Positions 7,965 through 17,192 of a stretch of 46,983 bases of DNA are shown here, piece after piece; positions within the stretch are counted from its first letter, which is position 1; every line of letters starts with the position of its first letter. Origin of the DNA: Gorillibacterium massiliense (GTDB lineage: Bacteria > Bacillota > Bacilli > Paenibacillales > NBRC-103111); contig NZ_CBQR020000103.1 in assembly GCF_000455485.1 (NCBI RefSeq), positions 1 through 46,983 of the forward strand, given 5' to 3'. Position numbers and translations under genes: made by a program. Under the pieces are notes generated by a model. It made no database searches, had not been told where the DNA came from, and saw nothing but the letters and a program-made list of their open reading frames with translations.

Positions 7965-8036
7965 ATGAGGGTGTCGCGATTTAAGCGCATTCATATCCAA
8001 ATAGTACAGGAAAGGACTATTTTCAACGATGCATAA
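7965..8036 (+). CDS. Possible 23-codon leader ORF overlapping the sensor kinase start
   Basis: ATG 7965 has a strong ribosome site (TTGGAGG, 7-nt spacing). The frame MRVSRFKRIHIQ... runs 23 codons and its stop overlaps the kinase ATG (8029) by 8 nt in another frame. The kinase itself has only AAAGGA about 12 nt away, so translation could be coupled through this ORF. The TATAAT at 7961-7966 cannot be the promoter if this ORF is translated. No conserved peptide is recognised. Confidence 0.3.
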   Translation: MRVSRFKRIHIQIVQERTIFNDA

Positions 8037-9765
8037 ACTGTCCCCTGCACGAAAGAGAAACCGATCCTATCCCATCAAACATTCGATCAAGATCATGCTA
8101 TTGTTCTCGTTTGCTATGCTGCTTCTCGATCTGGTTATCAGTCTCGCCTCTGTTTCCATCGTCAAACAGCAGTCCACGCGCAGTTTACAAGACACGATCA
8201 GCCTCTACATGAATCGCATCAATCATGATTTTTCTTACATCAATCACTATATGGGATGGACGCTTGCAAACGATGAGAACTTGGCTAAGATGAACGAATA
8301 CCCGGAAAACAGCACCGAATTCTTGCAGGCAAACGACTTCCTCTACAAACGGTTCAGCGAACTGCAAAAGAATTACGGACAAGAATACAACTTCTTCTAT
8401 TATTTAGAAGACAAGCCCTTTTTTCTGAATTGCGCTCCGATGAACATCTCCTATACGGATTTTCTGGAGTTGAAGAACCAAATTGTTTCTCTGATCGAAA
8501 ACTCGGAGGTCTACGAGAAATACTATTCCCAATGGAAGCCCCTCCTCCTGAATAACAAATACTACATCATCACCATTGTCCCCTACTACAACCGGTACTT
8601 GATCAGCCTTATTTCAGCGGATAATCTCATTGCTCCTTTGCGCCAAATTGACCTGGGAGCCAATGGAGAAGCGTCACTGATCAACGAGCAAGGAATCAGC
8701 ATCTCGACCCCGGCCTTTCACAATGATAAATCACCCCGGAAAAACAAAAACGTCTTTACCCTTATGCAATCCCGCACCACCGTCAGCAGCAAATTTTCCA
8801 ATGCTACATTCAGTGCGCGAATGGTTATCAAATTTGGCGCCTTCGAAAAGATCATGATTGCCCAGCTTCTTATCGTGCTGTTGTTTTTCATTGTTACCTC
8901 TACTTTGTGCATCCTTATGCTGTTCTTTAAAAAACGGGTGCTCGGCCCTATCCAGAGCTTTTCGGACAATTTGGGGCGCATCATATCGGAAGATGAACCC
9001 ATTAGTTTCAAGAGCAGCAAAATCGTAGAACTGGAACAAGCCAACAAGCAGTTTACGGATTTGGTTGGACAGATTAAAACATTCAAGATCGCTATGTACG
9101 AGCAGGAGCTGGAAAAGCAGCGAATTCAGCTTGATTATATGAAGCTGCAGATCAAACCCCATTTTTTCCTGAACTGTCTCACCAGCATTTACAGCATGGC
9201 GCAATTGCAGATGTACAAGGAAATTGAGCAGATGACGATATCCACCTCCAACTATTTCCGCTACATTTTTCAGAACAGCCATAACTTTGTCCGTCTGAAG
9301 GATGAGGTGGCACATGTTTGCACTTATCTGGATATTCAAAAGTCGCGTTATCTCAACGCCTTCACCTATCGGGTGGAGCTTTCCGAAGATGCCGGCGAAA
9401 CGTTTCTTCCGCCGCTGCTGCTGCAAACCTTCATCGAAAACTCCGTCAAGTACGCGGTGTCGAGAGATCGGGAAATGCAAATCACCCTCGCTGTTCATAG
9501 TGAGAAGCGCGACCTGGAAGACGAGCGGATGGTGATCCTGATCCGGGATAACGGACCGGGATTCCCCCCGGATATCCTGGAGAAGTTAGAAAGTGATGAC
9601 CCGATCAATCCGACGGGAGGCAGCCGCATCGGCATCATGAACGCCTTGCAGCGCCTGGACCTGCTCTACGGCAAAGAAGCAAGCGTCATATTCTCGAACG
9701 ATATGAACGGTGGAGCTTGCATTCAAATCACGCTTCCCGTCATCAAACATACGGACGAAGAATGA
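8029..9765 (+). CDS. Sensor histidine kinase, YesM type
   Basis: 578 aa membrane kinase. Helix 1 lies at about residues 20-44 (IMLLFSFAMLLLDLVISLAS), an extracytoplasmic sensor domain at about 45-280, and helix 2 at about 283-306 (LLIVLLFFIVTSTLCILML). A HAMP-like linker follows. The His_kinase domain (LysS/YesM type) carries QIKPHFFLNCLTSIYSM, with the phospho-accepting His near residue 379. The ATPase domain has N-box NSVKYAVS, G1 DNGPGFP and G2 SRIGIMNALQRL. It should phosphorylate the regulator encoded 16 nt downstream. Kinases of this type next to LplABC transporters usually sense the transported glycan or its loaded binding protein; that assignment is inferred. The start has a weak ribosome site, see the leader ORF at 7965. 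Confidence 0.92.
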   Translation: MHKLSPARKRNRSYPIKHSIKIMLLFSFAMLLLDLVISLASVSIVKQQSTRSLQDTISLYMNRINHDFSYINHYMGWTLANDENLAKMNEYPENSTEFLQANDFLYKRFSELQKNYGQEYNFFYYLEDKPFFLNCAPMNISYTDFLELKNQIVSLIENSEVYEKYYSQWKPLLLNNKYYIITIVPYYNRYLISLISADNLIAPLRQIDLGANGEASLINEQGISISTPAFHNDKSPRKNKNVFTLMQSRTTVSSKFSNATFSARMVIKFGAFEKIMIAQLLIVLLFFIVTSTLCILMLFFKKRVLGPIQSFSDNLGRIISEDEPISFKSSKIVELEQANKQFTDLVGQIKTFKIAMYEQELEKQRIQLDYMKLQIKPHFFLNCLTSIYSMAQLQMYKEIEQMTISTSNYFRYIFQNSHNFVRLKDEVAHVCTYLDIQKSRYLNAFTYRVELSEDAGETFLPPLLLQTFIENSVKYAVSRDREMQITLAVHSEKRDLEDERMVILIRDNGPGFPPDILEKLESDDPINPTGGSRIGIMNALQRLDLLYGKEASVIFSNDMNGGACIQITLPVIKHTDEE

Positions 9766-9781
9766 GGGAAGGGGAACGCTC

Positions 9782-11383
9782 ATGAATGTTTTGCTTGTGG
9801 ACGACGACTTTTTCGTCATTAAAGCCCTCGAATCGAAGATCAACTGGACTTCTTTGTCCGTCGAATGCGTCTTCTCCTCTTACAATGTTGTTCAGGCACG
9901 GGAAATCCTGCTCCAGCATCCCATTCATATTCTGATCTGCGATATCGAGATGCCCCAAGGCAGCGGCCTCGATTTGCTAGCCTGGCTCCGCTCCGAGCAT
10001 TACAACCTGCAGGCCATTATTCTGACGAATTATGCCGACTTCAACTATGCCCAGAAAGCGATTGAGCTGCAGAGCTTCGATTACTTCTTAAAGCCTATTG
10101 AATTCGACAAACTGACGCTGATTATTCAAAAAGCTATAGCGAAAGCAAGAGAGCAGCAGCAAAACGAGCAGGCGATCCGGGAAGGATCCTTGTGGAACAA
10201 GAACCGAAAAACCATTCTTGAGGATTTCTGGAACAAGCTTATTCTCGGAAAAGCCTTTCCTTCCAGCCCCTCCTCAAACGCAGCTTTCGTTGTGGAACCA
10301 AACCTTCCGTATCAGGCGGACGACCTGTTCCTGCCCGTTCTAGTCAATTTGTTTCCGTATGCGCAAAGCCTGGGGAAGAACGACAAGAGCCTGTACGATT
10401 ATTCATTCCTGAATGTCATGTACGAGTCGTTTCAGAGCCACCTGTTTTCCATTGAAATCATTACGGAGATAAAAGAATATAATTGGATGCTTATTTTAAA
10501 ATGGAACGGACCGCCCGAATCGGAGGAAGTCGAGCTGCTTTGCTCCTCTTTTATAAGAAAGGCGAATCAGTTCCTCAAATCCGATGCCTGTTGCTTCCTC
10601 TCGGTATCCCGTAAACTTGATCAAATTCGCAAGGCCATTCAAGATTTGCAGCAAAAGAATGACACATTGATCAAACATCGCAACCAGACCCTCCTGCTGG
10701 AACATGTTCAGTCCGATGAGACCGTCTACTCTCCGCCGGATATGGTTTTATTGGAGCTGCTGCTCAATCAAGGCAATTATGCGGCTTTCCTTGACGAAAC
10801 CGGCACCTATCTGAAAACGGTCATGCAGGGGCAAGTATTGGATAAGTCAGTACTCAGCCTGTTCCGTCTGGATATGATTCAATTGGTGTACTCCCATTTG
10901 AAAAGCAGGGAAATTCAAGCCCACAAATTATACACGGGAAAAGTCAACGATCAGCTGTTTATGCAATCCCTCAATTCGATTGAAGATTTGCATCATTTCC
11001 TCATTTATTTAGTCGACACCGCCGCGAATTCCTTGAAGTTTGCAGAGCAATCCCAATCCGTCATCGATGAAGTCAAACAGTACATCCATTCTCATTATGG
11101 CAAGGATTTGTCTCGGACAAGTCTGGCTGAAATCGTATACCTTAACCCAGATTATCTGGCGAGAATTTTCAAAAAGGAAATGGGCATTCCCCTCGGCACC
11201 TATATCATTCAAACTCGGATTGCTGCAGCAAAACGACTGCTTGAAACGACGAATCAATCTGTGTACGCTATATCTACAAAAGTAGGTTACTCAAACTACT
11301 CTCACTTCTCCAAGCTGTTCAGGCAGGAGGCCGGATGCAGCCCAAATGAATACCGCAAGAAGCAGCACCAACGCCAAGGATGA
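9782..11383 (+). CDS. Response regulator with AraC-type HTH, YesN family
   Basis: 533 aa. The receiver domain spans residues 1-125 with acidic VDDD near residue 8, phospho-acceptor Asp54 in LICDIEMP, and Lys104 in FLKPIEF. The middle region of about 300 residues is variable, as in YesN. The C-terminal double helix-turn-helix (from about 430) contains SLAEIVYLNPDYLARIFKKEMG and the AraC signature VGYSNYSHFSKLFRQEAGCSPNEYR. ATG 9782 gives the family N-terminus MNVLLVDDDFFVIKALE and follows AAGGGGAACGCTC; an in-frame start 24 codons upstream would lie inside the kinase gene. It is the likely activator of the divergent transporter operon and perhaps of the neopullulanase gene, via the 21-bp-period repeat at 7886-7918. 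Confidence 0.94.
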   Translation: MNVLLVDDDFFVIKALESKINWTSLSVECVFSSYNVVQAREILLQHPIHILICDIEMPQGSGLDLLAWLRSEHYNLQAIILTNYADFNYAQKAIELQSFDYFLKPIEFDKLTLIIQKAIAKAREQQQNEQAIREGSLWNKNRKTILEDFWNKLILGKAFPSSPSSNAAFVVEPNLPYQADDLFLPVLVNLFPYAQSLGKNDKSLYDYSFLNVMYESFQSHLFSIEIITEIKEYNWMLILKWNGPPESEEVELLCSSFIRKANQFLKSDACCFLSVSRKLDQIRKAIQDLQQKNDTLIKHRNQTLLLEHVQSDETVYSPPDMVLLELLLNQGNYAAFLDETGTYLKTVMQGQVLDKSVLSLFRLDMIQLVYSHLKSREIQAHKLYTGKVNDQLFMQSLNSIEDLHHFLIYLVDTAANSLKFAEQSQSVIDEVKQYIHSHYGKDLSRTSLAEIVYLNPDYLARIFKKEMGIPLGTYIIQTRIAAAKRLLETTNQSVYAISTKVGYSNYSHFSKLFRQEAGCSPNEYRKKQHQRQG

Positions 11384-11391
11384 ACTCCCTC

Positions 11392-11421
11392 TTGATTATT
11401 TTAGGTTTATTTTGGTATAAT
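11392..11421 (+). promoter_or_regulatory. Sigma-A promoter for the neopullulanase gene
   Basis: TTGATT, 18-nt spacer, TATAAT, preceded by TGG (extended -10). It begins only 9 nt after the regulator stop codon. Predicted start near 11428. Confidence 0.7.
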
Positions 11422-11446
11422 TAACATAATTTGAAGGCCATGATAC

Positions 11447-11493
11447 CAAAAGGTACAACCTCGCAAGCCATTGCAGAGGGGGTGCCTTTTTTT
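11447..11493 (+). terminator. Intrinsic terminator or leader attenuator before the neopullulanase gene
   Basis: AAAGGTAC-ACCTC-GCAA / TTGC-GAGG-GGTGCCTTT stem around GCCA, followed by seven T. It ends the regulator operon but also lies about 20 nt inside the transcript of the promoter at 11392-11421. A short competing stem TACC-AAAA-GGTA (11444-11455) overlaps its 5' arm, so an attenuation role is possible. Confidence 0.8.
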
Positions 11494-11534
11494 CGTTCAT
11501 CGTGGCTATTCTCAATCAAGAAGGAGTGGATTCT

Positions 11535-13295
11535 ATGTTTCTCGAAGCCGTCTACCATCGACCGAAGATGAATTGGGCCTATGCGGTAGATACCCACACG
11601 CTGCACATCCGTATTCAGACTAAGAAGGGGGACATGCAGCAAGTCAGTCTGTTGCACGGAGACAAGTACATCTGGGAAAAGAGCCATAAAGTGCAGCCTA
11701 TGGAACACCTTGTCTCAGATGCTCTGTTTGACTATTGGGAAACCGCCGTCGAACTTCCCCTGCGCCGCCTACGGTACGGGTTCAAGCTTGAATCGGAAGG
11801 CAAAATCCTCTGGTACACAGAGAAAGGCTTCTTTCATGAGCCGCCATCGGATTCTTGGGGACTTTTTGAATACCCGTTTCTTCACACAAGCGAAATTTTT
11901 TCTGCTCCATCCTGGGTTAAAGACGCCGTATTCTATCATATTTTTCCCGAACGGTTTGCAAATGGAGATGCTCTGAACGATCCGGCCGGTGTCGAACAAT
12001 GGGGCGGCAAACCGTCGAGAAGCAACTTTTTTGGCGGGGATTTGCAGGGGGTTATCGATCATATCGATCATTTGAAGGAATTGGGCATAACCGCGGTCTA
12101 TTTCACTCCCGTCTTTGAAGCTAAGACGAACCATAAATACGATACCATCGACTATATGAACATCGATCCGCATTTCGGAAGCAACAAGCTCATGAAGGAA
12201 CTCGTGGATGCTTTTCACAAGAATGGAATCAGGGTCGTGCTGGATGCCGTCTACAATCATTGCGGAAGCGGCTTCAAACCCTTTATGGATGCCCTCGAGA
12301 AGGGCAAGAATTCGGCATATGCGGATTGGTTCCATGTTCGGGAATGGCCTCTCTCCGTCAAAGAGGGCGTCCCTACTTATGATACCTTCGCTTTCGAGCC
12401 GCACATGCCGAAGTTGAACACGGAGAATCCTGAGGTAAAGAAATACCTTCTGGAGGTTGCCCGCTATTGGGTGGAGGACATCGGAATAGATGGCTGGCGG
12501 CTTGATGTAGCCGATGAAATTGACCATGCGTTCTGGCGGGAGTTCCGGCTTACGGTCAAGAAGGCCAATCCCGAGGCTTATATTTTTGGGGAGATCTGGC
12601 ACGATCCCTTGCCTTGGCTGCAGGGCGACCAGTTCGATGCGGTCATGAACTACCCCTTCACGGATGCGGTCATCAATTTTGTTGCAAAAGGAAAGCTGGA
12701 TGCCGCCGGTTATGCATCCGATATCGGCCGCCAAATCGCCCTTTATTCCAAAGCTGTAACCGATTCCTCCTTCAACATTCTCGACAGTCATGACACGGCC
12801 CGATTATTGTACCGGTGCAAAGAAGACAAGGATATGATGAAGGCGGCTGTCGTTCTTCAGTTCACTTACCCAGGGGTTCCTTGTGTTTTATACGGAGATG
12901 AAGTGGGCTTAACCGGCGGAGACGATCCCGATAGCCGGCGCTGTATGATATGGGAGAAAACCGCCCAGGATCTTGATTTGCTGCGTTTTTATCAAAACAT
13001 CATTCGCTTTCGTAAAGATCATCCTTCCCTTCGTTCCGGCAAGTTCCGATTCTTGTTGGGAAAGGCGGGAAGCCGTACGATAGCCTTTGAACGAGAATTG
13101 AACGGAGAACGGGTTGTGGTGGCCGTGAACGCTTCGGATGTTTCCGTAACCGCAACTGTACCACTGGTTGAAGGGGTATGGAGCGATTGGCTGTCTAGCG
13201 AAAAGGTTGTTGCAGTCGCCAAGAAAGACTCCAACGCTATCCTCTCTTTACCCGCATACGGGTTTGCCATTCTCATTCGCAAAAATGAGTACTAA
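11535..13295 (+). CDS. Neopullulanase / cyclomaltodextrinase (GH13)
   Basis: 586 aa, close to the 585-590 of neopullulanase, maltogenic amylase and cyclomaltodextrinase enzymes (GH13 subfamily 20). Residues 1-120 form the CBM34-like N-domain (MFLEAVYHRPKMNWAYAVD) and the TIM barrel follows. Conserved regions: I DAVYNHCG (236-243); V MPKLN (291-295), typical of this subfamily; II GWRLDVADE with nucleophile Asp324; III GEIWHD with acid/base Glu353; IV ILDSHDT with Asp420. It has no signal peptide, so it is cytoplasmic and hydrolyses imported malto-oligosaccharides, cyclodextrins or pullulan pieces. AAGGAG eight nt before ATG 11535 fixes the start; an upstream in-frame codon lies in the terminator region. 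It follows the sugar-transport and regulator genes, which suggests a shared pathway. Confidence 0.93.
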   Translation: MFLEAVYHRPKMNWAYAVDTHTLHIRIQTKKGDMQQVSLLHGDKYIWEKSHKVQPMEHLVSDALFDYWETAVELPLRRLRYGFKLESEGKILWYTEKGFFHEPPSDSWGLFEYPFLHTSEIFSAPSWVKDAVFYHIFPERFANGDALNDPAGVEQWGGKPSRSNFFGGDLQGVIDHIDHLKELGITAVYFTPVFEAKTNHKYDTIDYMNIDPHFGSNKLMKELVDAFHKNGIRVVLDAVYNHCGSGFKPFMDALEKGKNSAYADWFHVREWPLSVKEGVPTYDTFAFEPHMPKLNTENPEVKKYLLEVARYWVEDIGIDGWRLDVADEIDHAFWREFRLTVKKANPEAYIFGEIWHDPLPWLQGDQFDAVMNYPFTDAVINFVAKGKLDAAGYASDIGRQIALYSKAVTDSSFNILDSHDTARLLYRCKEDKDMMKAAVVLQFTYPGVPCVLYGDEVGLTGGDDPDSRRCMIWEKTAQDLDLLRFYQNIIRFRKDHPSLRSGKFRFLLGKAGSRTIAFERELNGERVVVAVNASDVSVTATVPLVEGVWSDWLSSEKVVAVAKKDSNAILSLPAYGFAILIRKNEY

Positions 13296-13314
13296 CGCAT
13301 GACCTTATTTCCGT

Positions 13315-13382
13315 AAAAAAAAGTCCCGGCTGAGAACCTTGCGCACGTTCCTTGTGGAACGGCAGATCTCAGACCGGGACTT
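13315..13382 (-). terminator. Large intrinsic terminator of the dnaB operon
   Basis: Minus strand: AAGTCCCGG-CTGAGA/TCTCAG-CCGGGACTT long stem with an internal GTTCC-ACAA-GGAAC hairpin, then eight T. It is convergent with the neopullulanase gene, whose own transcript may also fold here, though no T-tract follows on that strand. Confidence 0.88.
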
Positions 13383-13402
13383 CCGGCTATTCGGTTCATG
13401 GC

Positions 13403-14758
13403 TCATGCTCCCGCCTGATGGGAGCGATCCAGGCTGACGAACTTGTTATAGTTTTTCAGAAAGGCCAGTTCGACAGTGCCTACCGGGCCGTTCCGCTGCT
13501 TGGCGATGATGATTTCAATGATGTTCTTCTTCTCGGATTCTTTGTCATAGTAGTCATCCCGATACAAGAACGCAACGATGTCAGCGTCCTGCTCGATAGA
13601 GCCGGATTCCCGCAAGTCGGACATCATTGGACGCTTGTCCTGGCGCTGCTCGACGCCCCGGCTTAACTGGGACAGAGCGATAACCGGAACCTCCAGCTCA
13701 CGGGCGATCTGCTTCAGCGTTCGGGAGATTTCCGATACTTCCTGCTGCCGGTTCTCACCGGCTTTGCCGCGGCCGGCGATAAGTTGCAGGTAATCAATGA
13801 GGATCATGCCGAGGCCACGCTCTTTTTTTAGCCGGCGACATTTAGCCCGAATATCGGCAACGGTAACCGAGGGTGAATCGTCGATATAGATGTTCGCCTC
13901 GGACAGTGAGCCGATGGCCATGGTCATCTTCTCCCAATCGTCCGACTCCAGAAATCCTGTCCGCAAGCGGGTAGCGTCAACGTTGGCTTCGGCACAAATC
14001 ATCCGCTGCACCAGCTGAGCGGCACCCATTTCCAAGCTGAATATGGCGACGGTCTCTTTTTCCCGCACACCGACGTTTTGAGCGATATTCAACGCAAAAG
14101 CCGTTTTCCCGACGGAAGGCCGGGCGGCCACGATAATCAAATCCGAGCGCTGAAAGCCGGAGGTCATTTTATCCAAATCGCGGAAGCCCGAGCCGATGCC
14201 CGTGGTTCCTCCCTTGTTCTGGTGCAGGAACTCCACTCGCTCGAATACTTCCATCAGCACGTCACGGATGGACACGAACCCGGTGGACGATCTCCGGTTG
14301 GAGATCTCCAAAATCCTCTGCTCCGCCTCGCTTAAGAGTCCGCCCACATCGTCCTCGCTAGCGTAGCCATTGCTGACGATTTGGGTGGCCGCGCGAATCA
14401 ACCGGCGCAGCATGGACTTCTCTTCGACGATTTGGGCGTAATACTCCATGTTCGCCGCAGTCGGTACGGCATTGGCCAGCTCCGTCAAATAGACGACGCC
14501 TCCAGCCTCCTCCAGCTGTCCTTTAGACTGCAGCTTCGCCGTCAAGGTGATCAAGTCGATGGGCTCATTGCCCTCCGCAAGAGTGATCATGCCCTCGAAA
14601 ATAAAACGGTGCTCGTTTTTATAAAAATCGTCGCTGCGCAACCGCTCCATGGCGGTAACCAGCGTTTCCGCATCCAACAGGATCGCGCCTAGCACGGCCT
14701 GCTCGGCTTCGACATTTTGCGGGGGGACCCGCGACATTAAAAGTTCGCCTTCCATCAT
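13403..14758 (-). CDS. dnaB: Replicative DNA helicase
   Basis: 451 aa hexameric 5'-3' helicase of the replication fork (called DnaC in Bacillus subtilis). The N-terminal domain contains the family opening RVPPQNVEAEQAVLGAILLD. The RecA-like C-domain has Walker A AARPSVGKTAFALNIA at about residues 205-220, Walker B MILIDYLQLI, and the downstream SQLSRGVEQRQDKRP and SGSIEQDADIVAFLYR motifs. GGGGAG overlapping the rplI stop places translation at ATG 14758. A second ATG follows directly, and MSRVPPQ seven codons on would also be tolerated. It is the last gene of the DUF2232-gdpP-rplI-dnaB operon, followed by a strong terminator. Confidence 0.97.
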   Translation of the reverse strand: MMEGELLMSRVPPQNVEAEQAVLGAILLDAETLVTAMERLRSDDFYKNEHRFIFEGMITLAEGNEPIDLITLTAKLQSKGQLEEAGGVVYLTELANAVPTAANMEYYAQIVEEKSMLRRLIRAATQIVSNGYASEDDVGGLLSEAEQRILEISNRRSSTGFVSIRDVLMEVFERVEFLHQNKGGTTGIGSGFRDLDKMTSGFQRSDLIIVAARPSVGKTAFALNIAQNVGVREKETVAIFSLEMGAAQLVQRMICAEANVDATRLRTGFLESDDWEKMTMAIGSLSEANIYIDDSPSVTVADIRAKCRRLKKERGLGMILIDYLQLIAGRGKAGENRQQEVSEISRTLKQIARELEVPVIALSQLSRGVEQRQDKRPMMSDLRESGSIEQDADIVAFLYRDDYYDKESEKKNIIEIIIAKQRNGPVGTVELAFLKNYNKFVSLDRSHQAGA

Positions 14759-14761
14759 GTC

Positions 14762-15208
14762 TTACTCCCCTACAATCTCTACCTTGAGCGTTGCCGTCAC
14801 ATCATGATGAAGTTTGATCGGTACATTGATCGTGCCAATGTTGCGAATCGGCTCGTCCCGCAGCATTTTCCGTTTATCGATGACGATCTTGTGCGTTTTC
14901 TCCAGCGCTTCAGCGATCTGCTTCGTTGTGATGGAGCCGAACAACCGGCCGCCTTCGCCTGCCTTGTGTTTCATGACCAGCGTCAGTTCCCCGAGACGTT
15001 CCCCCAAAGCGACGGCGTTTTCCTTCTCCCGCTCTTTCTTCTTCACTTCCGATTGCTTTTGCAGATCCAGCGTTTTGATGTTGCCATCAGTAGCCGGCTT
15101 GGCCAAGTTTTGTTTAAATAGGAAGTTCTGAGCGTAGCCCTCCGACACTTCCTTGACTTCTCCCTTTTTCCCTTGTCCCTTAACATCCTTGAGTAATATC
15201 ACTTTCAT
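14762..15208 (-). CDS. rplI: 50S ribosomal protein L9
   Basis: 148 aa, the usual length. The N-terminal rRNA-binding domain opens [30 protein letters not shown], the L9 signature. The long central helix ([24 protein letters not shown]) leads to the C-domain with [17 protein letters not shown]. Its start overlaps the gdpP stop by 4 nt (ATGA), indicating translational coupling, and dnaB follows within 4 nt. Confidence 0.98.
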   Translation of the reverse strand: MKVILLKDVKGQGKKGEVKEVSEGYAQNFLFKQNLAKPATDGNIKTLDLQKQSEVKKKEREKENAVALGERLGELTLVMKHKAGEGGRLFGSITTKQIAEALEKTHKIVIDKRKMLRDEPIRNIGTINVPIKLHHDVTATLKVEIVGE

Positions 15209-17172
15209 TCCAAAAACCCCTCTTCCTTAATAATATCAGCCAAAATCCGTTTCAGTTCCTGCTCGGCACCCTCAACAGTGCCCTCCCATTGAGTAGCGGC
15301 ATTGTTCAGATGGCCGCCGCCCTTCATCCGTTCCATAACCACCTGAACGTTCAGTTCGCCGGTTGAGCGAGCGCTGATGCCGATGAGCCCGTCAGGCCGT
15401 TCGCTGATGACGAAAGAGGCAGAGATATTCGCCATCGTCAGCAAGGTGTCAGCCGCTTGGGCGATGAGCACTTGGGTATGGGGATTTCCCGGCTCGGCAA
15501 CTGCTAAAGCGATTTGATCATACAGAATCTCCGTATGTTTAATCATTTCCGCTTTGCTGACATAGGTGCGGAAATCTTCTTTTTGCATCTGTTGGATGAG
15601 TGCCATATCTGCCCCATACCGCCGCAAAAACGACGCTGCATCAAAGGTGCGGGAGCCGGTGCGGACGCTGAAGTTTTTCGTATCCATCATCATACCGGCG
15701 AGCAGTGCCGTCGATTCGATGCTGTCTAGGGTAAGACGGTCATGAATGTATTGAAGCAGCTCCGTCACCAATTCGCAAGTAGAGGATGCGTAAGGCTCCA
15801 TGTAAATCAACAGAGCGTCCTGCAAGTAGTCTTCGCTCCGGCGGTGATGATCGACCACCACCACCCGGTGGGTTTGAGACAACAGGCGGCTCTCCGCCAC
15901 CATTGACGCCTTATGGGTATCCACCACAACAGCCAAGCTGCGAGGTGTAGTCAACTGCAGTGCCTGCTCCGGTGTAACGATCCAACGAGCCAACTTCTCG
16001 CTTTCCTTGATCACATCCAGCAGCTTGACGATGGAAGGGCTGGCGGATTCGACGACGATAAAGCCTTCCTTGCCCAGCAGTTGTACCGCCTTAAGCACCC
16101 CGATGGCCGCACCAATGGAATCCAGATCAGGAACTTTGTGGCCCATGATGACCACGTTTTCGCTCTCTTTGATCAAATCCCGCAGCGCATGGGCAATGAC
16201 CCTCGCCCGTACCCGGGTGCGTTTTTCCACCGCGTTGCTCCGTCCGCCGTAAAAAGACGTACGCTGCCCCACTTTTACCGTCACCTGATCGCCGCCCCGG
16301 CCAAGAGCCATATCCAAGCTGGTTTGCGCCAGCTGGCCCAATTCCACGAGACTGTCGCCGCCTCCGGCCACCCCGATGCTTAGCGTGAGGGGAACCTTCA
16401 GATCCGCCGTCATATCCCGCACCCGGTCCAAAATATCAAACCGGTCCTGCTCTAAAAGCTGCAGCGAGCGGTTGTTCATCATGAGCAAATAGCGTTCGGA
16501 GGAAAGCCTCCGTGAATAGAGATTGAACTTGGCCGTCCATTCGTTCAGTTCGCCGACCACTTTTCCCAAGAGAACACTGCGGGTTTGATCGTCCATACCC
16601 TGAGACGCTTCGTCCAGGTTGTCCAGAAACACCAAGCCGATGGCGATGCGCTCTTCCTGATACTTTTTGGACAGCTCATTTTTCTCCGTAATATCTTGAA
16701 AATAAATCAGCCGTTCCTCTTCCCGAAGCAGAGCCTGATACATTCGGTTCTCGATGCGCAGCTCGACACGGCCATCCTTCTCTTTATCCTTCTTCCGCAG
16801 AGTCGGGAAAATTTCGGTGAAGGACTCGCCAATGATTGGTTCCTTCTTTCCCAGCATCGCCGTGATAAAAGGATTGTGCCACTCGATCCGCTTCTCCTCA
16901 TCATAGAGGAGGATGCCAATGGGCAGTTCGTGCAGTACGTCGTTCCCGGCTTTGCGAATGCGCAAGCTGAGGGTCTCCAAGTAACGGTTCAAGTCCAGCT
17001 GAAATGCTTTTTCCGCACGAAACAAGAAGTAAACGAGAACCCCGCAAAGAACAAGACCTGCCACACCCAGCGCCCAATCAAAAACGAACAGCAGCCCGGA
17101 AAGGGCGAGGGCCAGCACGAAAGCGCCCATCATATGTCGGCCATGCCAGCGTTTCAACAAAAAATCAGGCAT
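15205..17172 (-). CDS. gdpP: Cyclic-di-AMP phosphodiesterase GdpP
   Basis: 655 aa membrane enzyme that hydrolyses c-di-AMP to pApA (YybT in Bacillus subtilis). Two membrane helices lie at about residues 12-55, then a PAS-like domain (about 75-150), a degenerate GGDEF domain (about 170-300) and a DHH/DHHA1 phosphodiesterase (about 330-650). Catalytic motifs are intact: [30 protein letters not shown], and the DHHA1 [11 protein letters not shown]. The start has GGGGGAG nine nt before ATG 17172. The DUF2232 gene ends 20 nt upstream and rplI overlaps by 4 nt, the standard Firmicute arrangement. No lesion is seen, so c-di-AMP turnover should be functional. Confidence 0.97.
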   Translation of the reverse strand: MPDFLLKRWHGRHMMGAFVLALALSGLLFVFDWALGVAGLVLCGVLVYFLFRAEKAFQLDLNRYLETLSLRIRKAGNDVLHELPIGILLYDEEKRIEWHNPFITAMLGKKEPIIGESFTEIFPTLRKKDKEKDGRVELRIENRMYQALLREEERLIYFQDITEKNELSKKYQEERIAIGLVFLDNLDEASQGMDDQTRSVLLGKVVGELNEWTAKFNLYSRRLSSERYLLMMNNRSLQLLEQDRFDILDRVRDMTADLKVPLTLSIGVAGGGDSLVELGQLAQTSLDMALGRGGDQVTVKVGQRTSFYGGRSNAVEKRTRVRARVIAHALRDLIKESENVVIMGHKVPDLDSIGAAIGVLKAVQLLGKEGFIVVESASPSIVKLLDVIKESEKLARWIVTPEQALQLTTPRSLAVVVDTHKASMVAESRLLSQTHRVVVVDHHRRSEDYLQDALLIYMEPYASSTCELVTELLQYIHDRLTLDSIESTALLAGMMMDTKNFSVRTGSRTFDAASFLRRYGADMALIQQMQKEDFRTYVSKAEMIKHTEILYDQIALAVAEPGNPHTQVLIAQAADTLLTMANISASFVISERPDGLIGISARSTGELNVQVVMERMKGGGHLNNAATQWEGTVEGAEQELKRILADIIKEEGFLE

Positions 17173-17192
17173 TTCCTTTCGCTCCCCCTACC

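Noticed and set aside
8731-9498. 255-codon minus-strand frame across the YesM kinase gene
   Set aside because: It lies opposite a kinase with intact motifs and lacks a ribosome site.
11769-12791. Long open frame on the minus strand (340 codons) within the neopullulanase gene
   Set aside because: It is antisense to a complete GH13 enzyme with all catalytic motifs; no ribosome site or recognisable protein.
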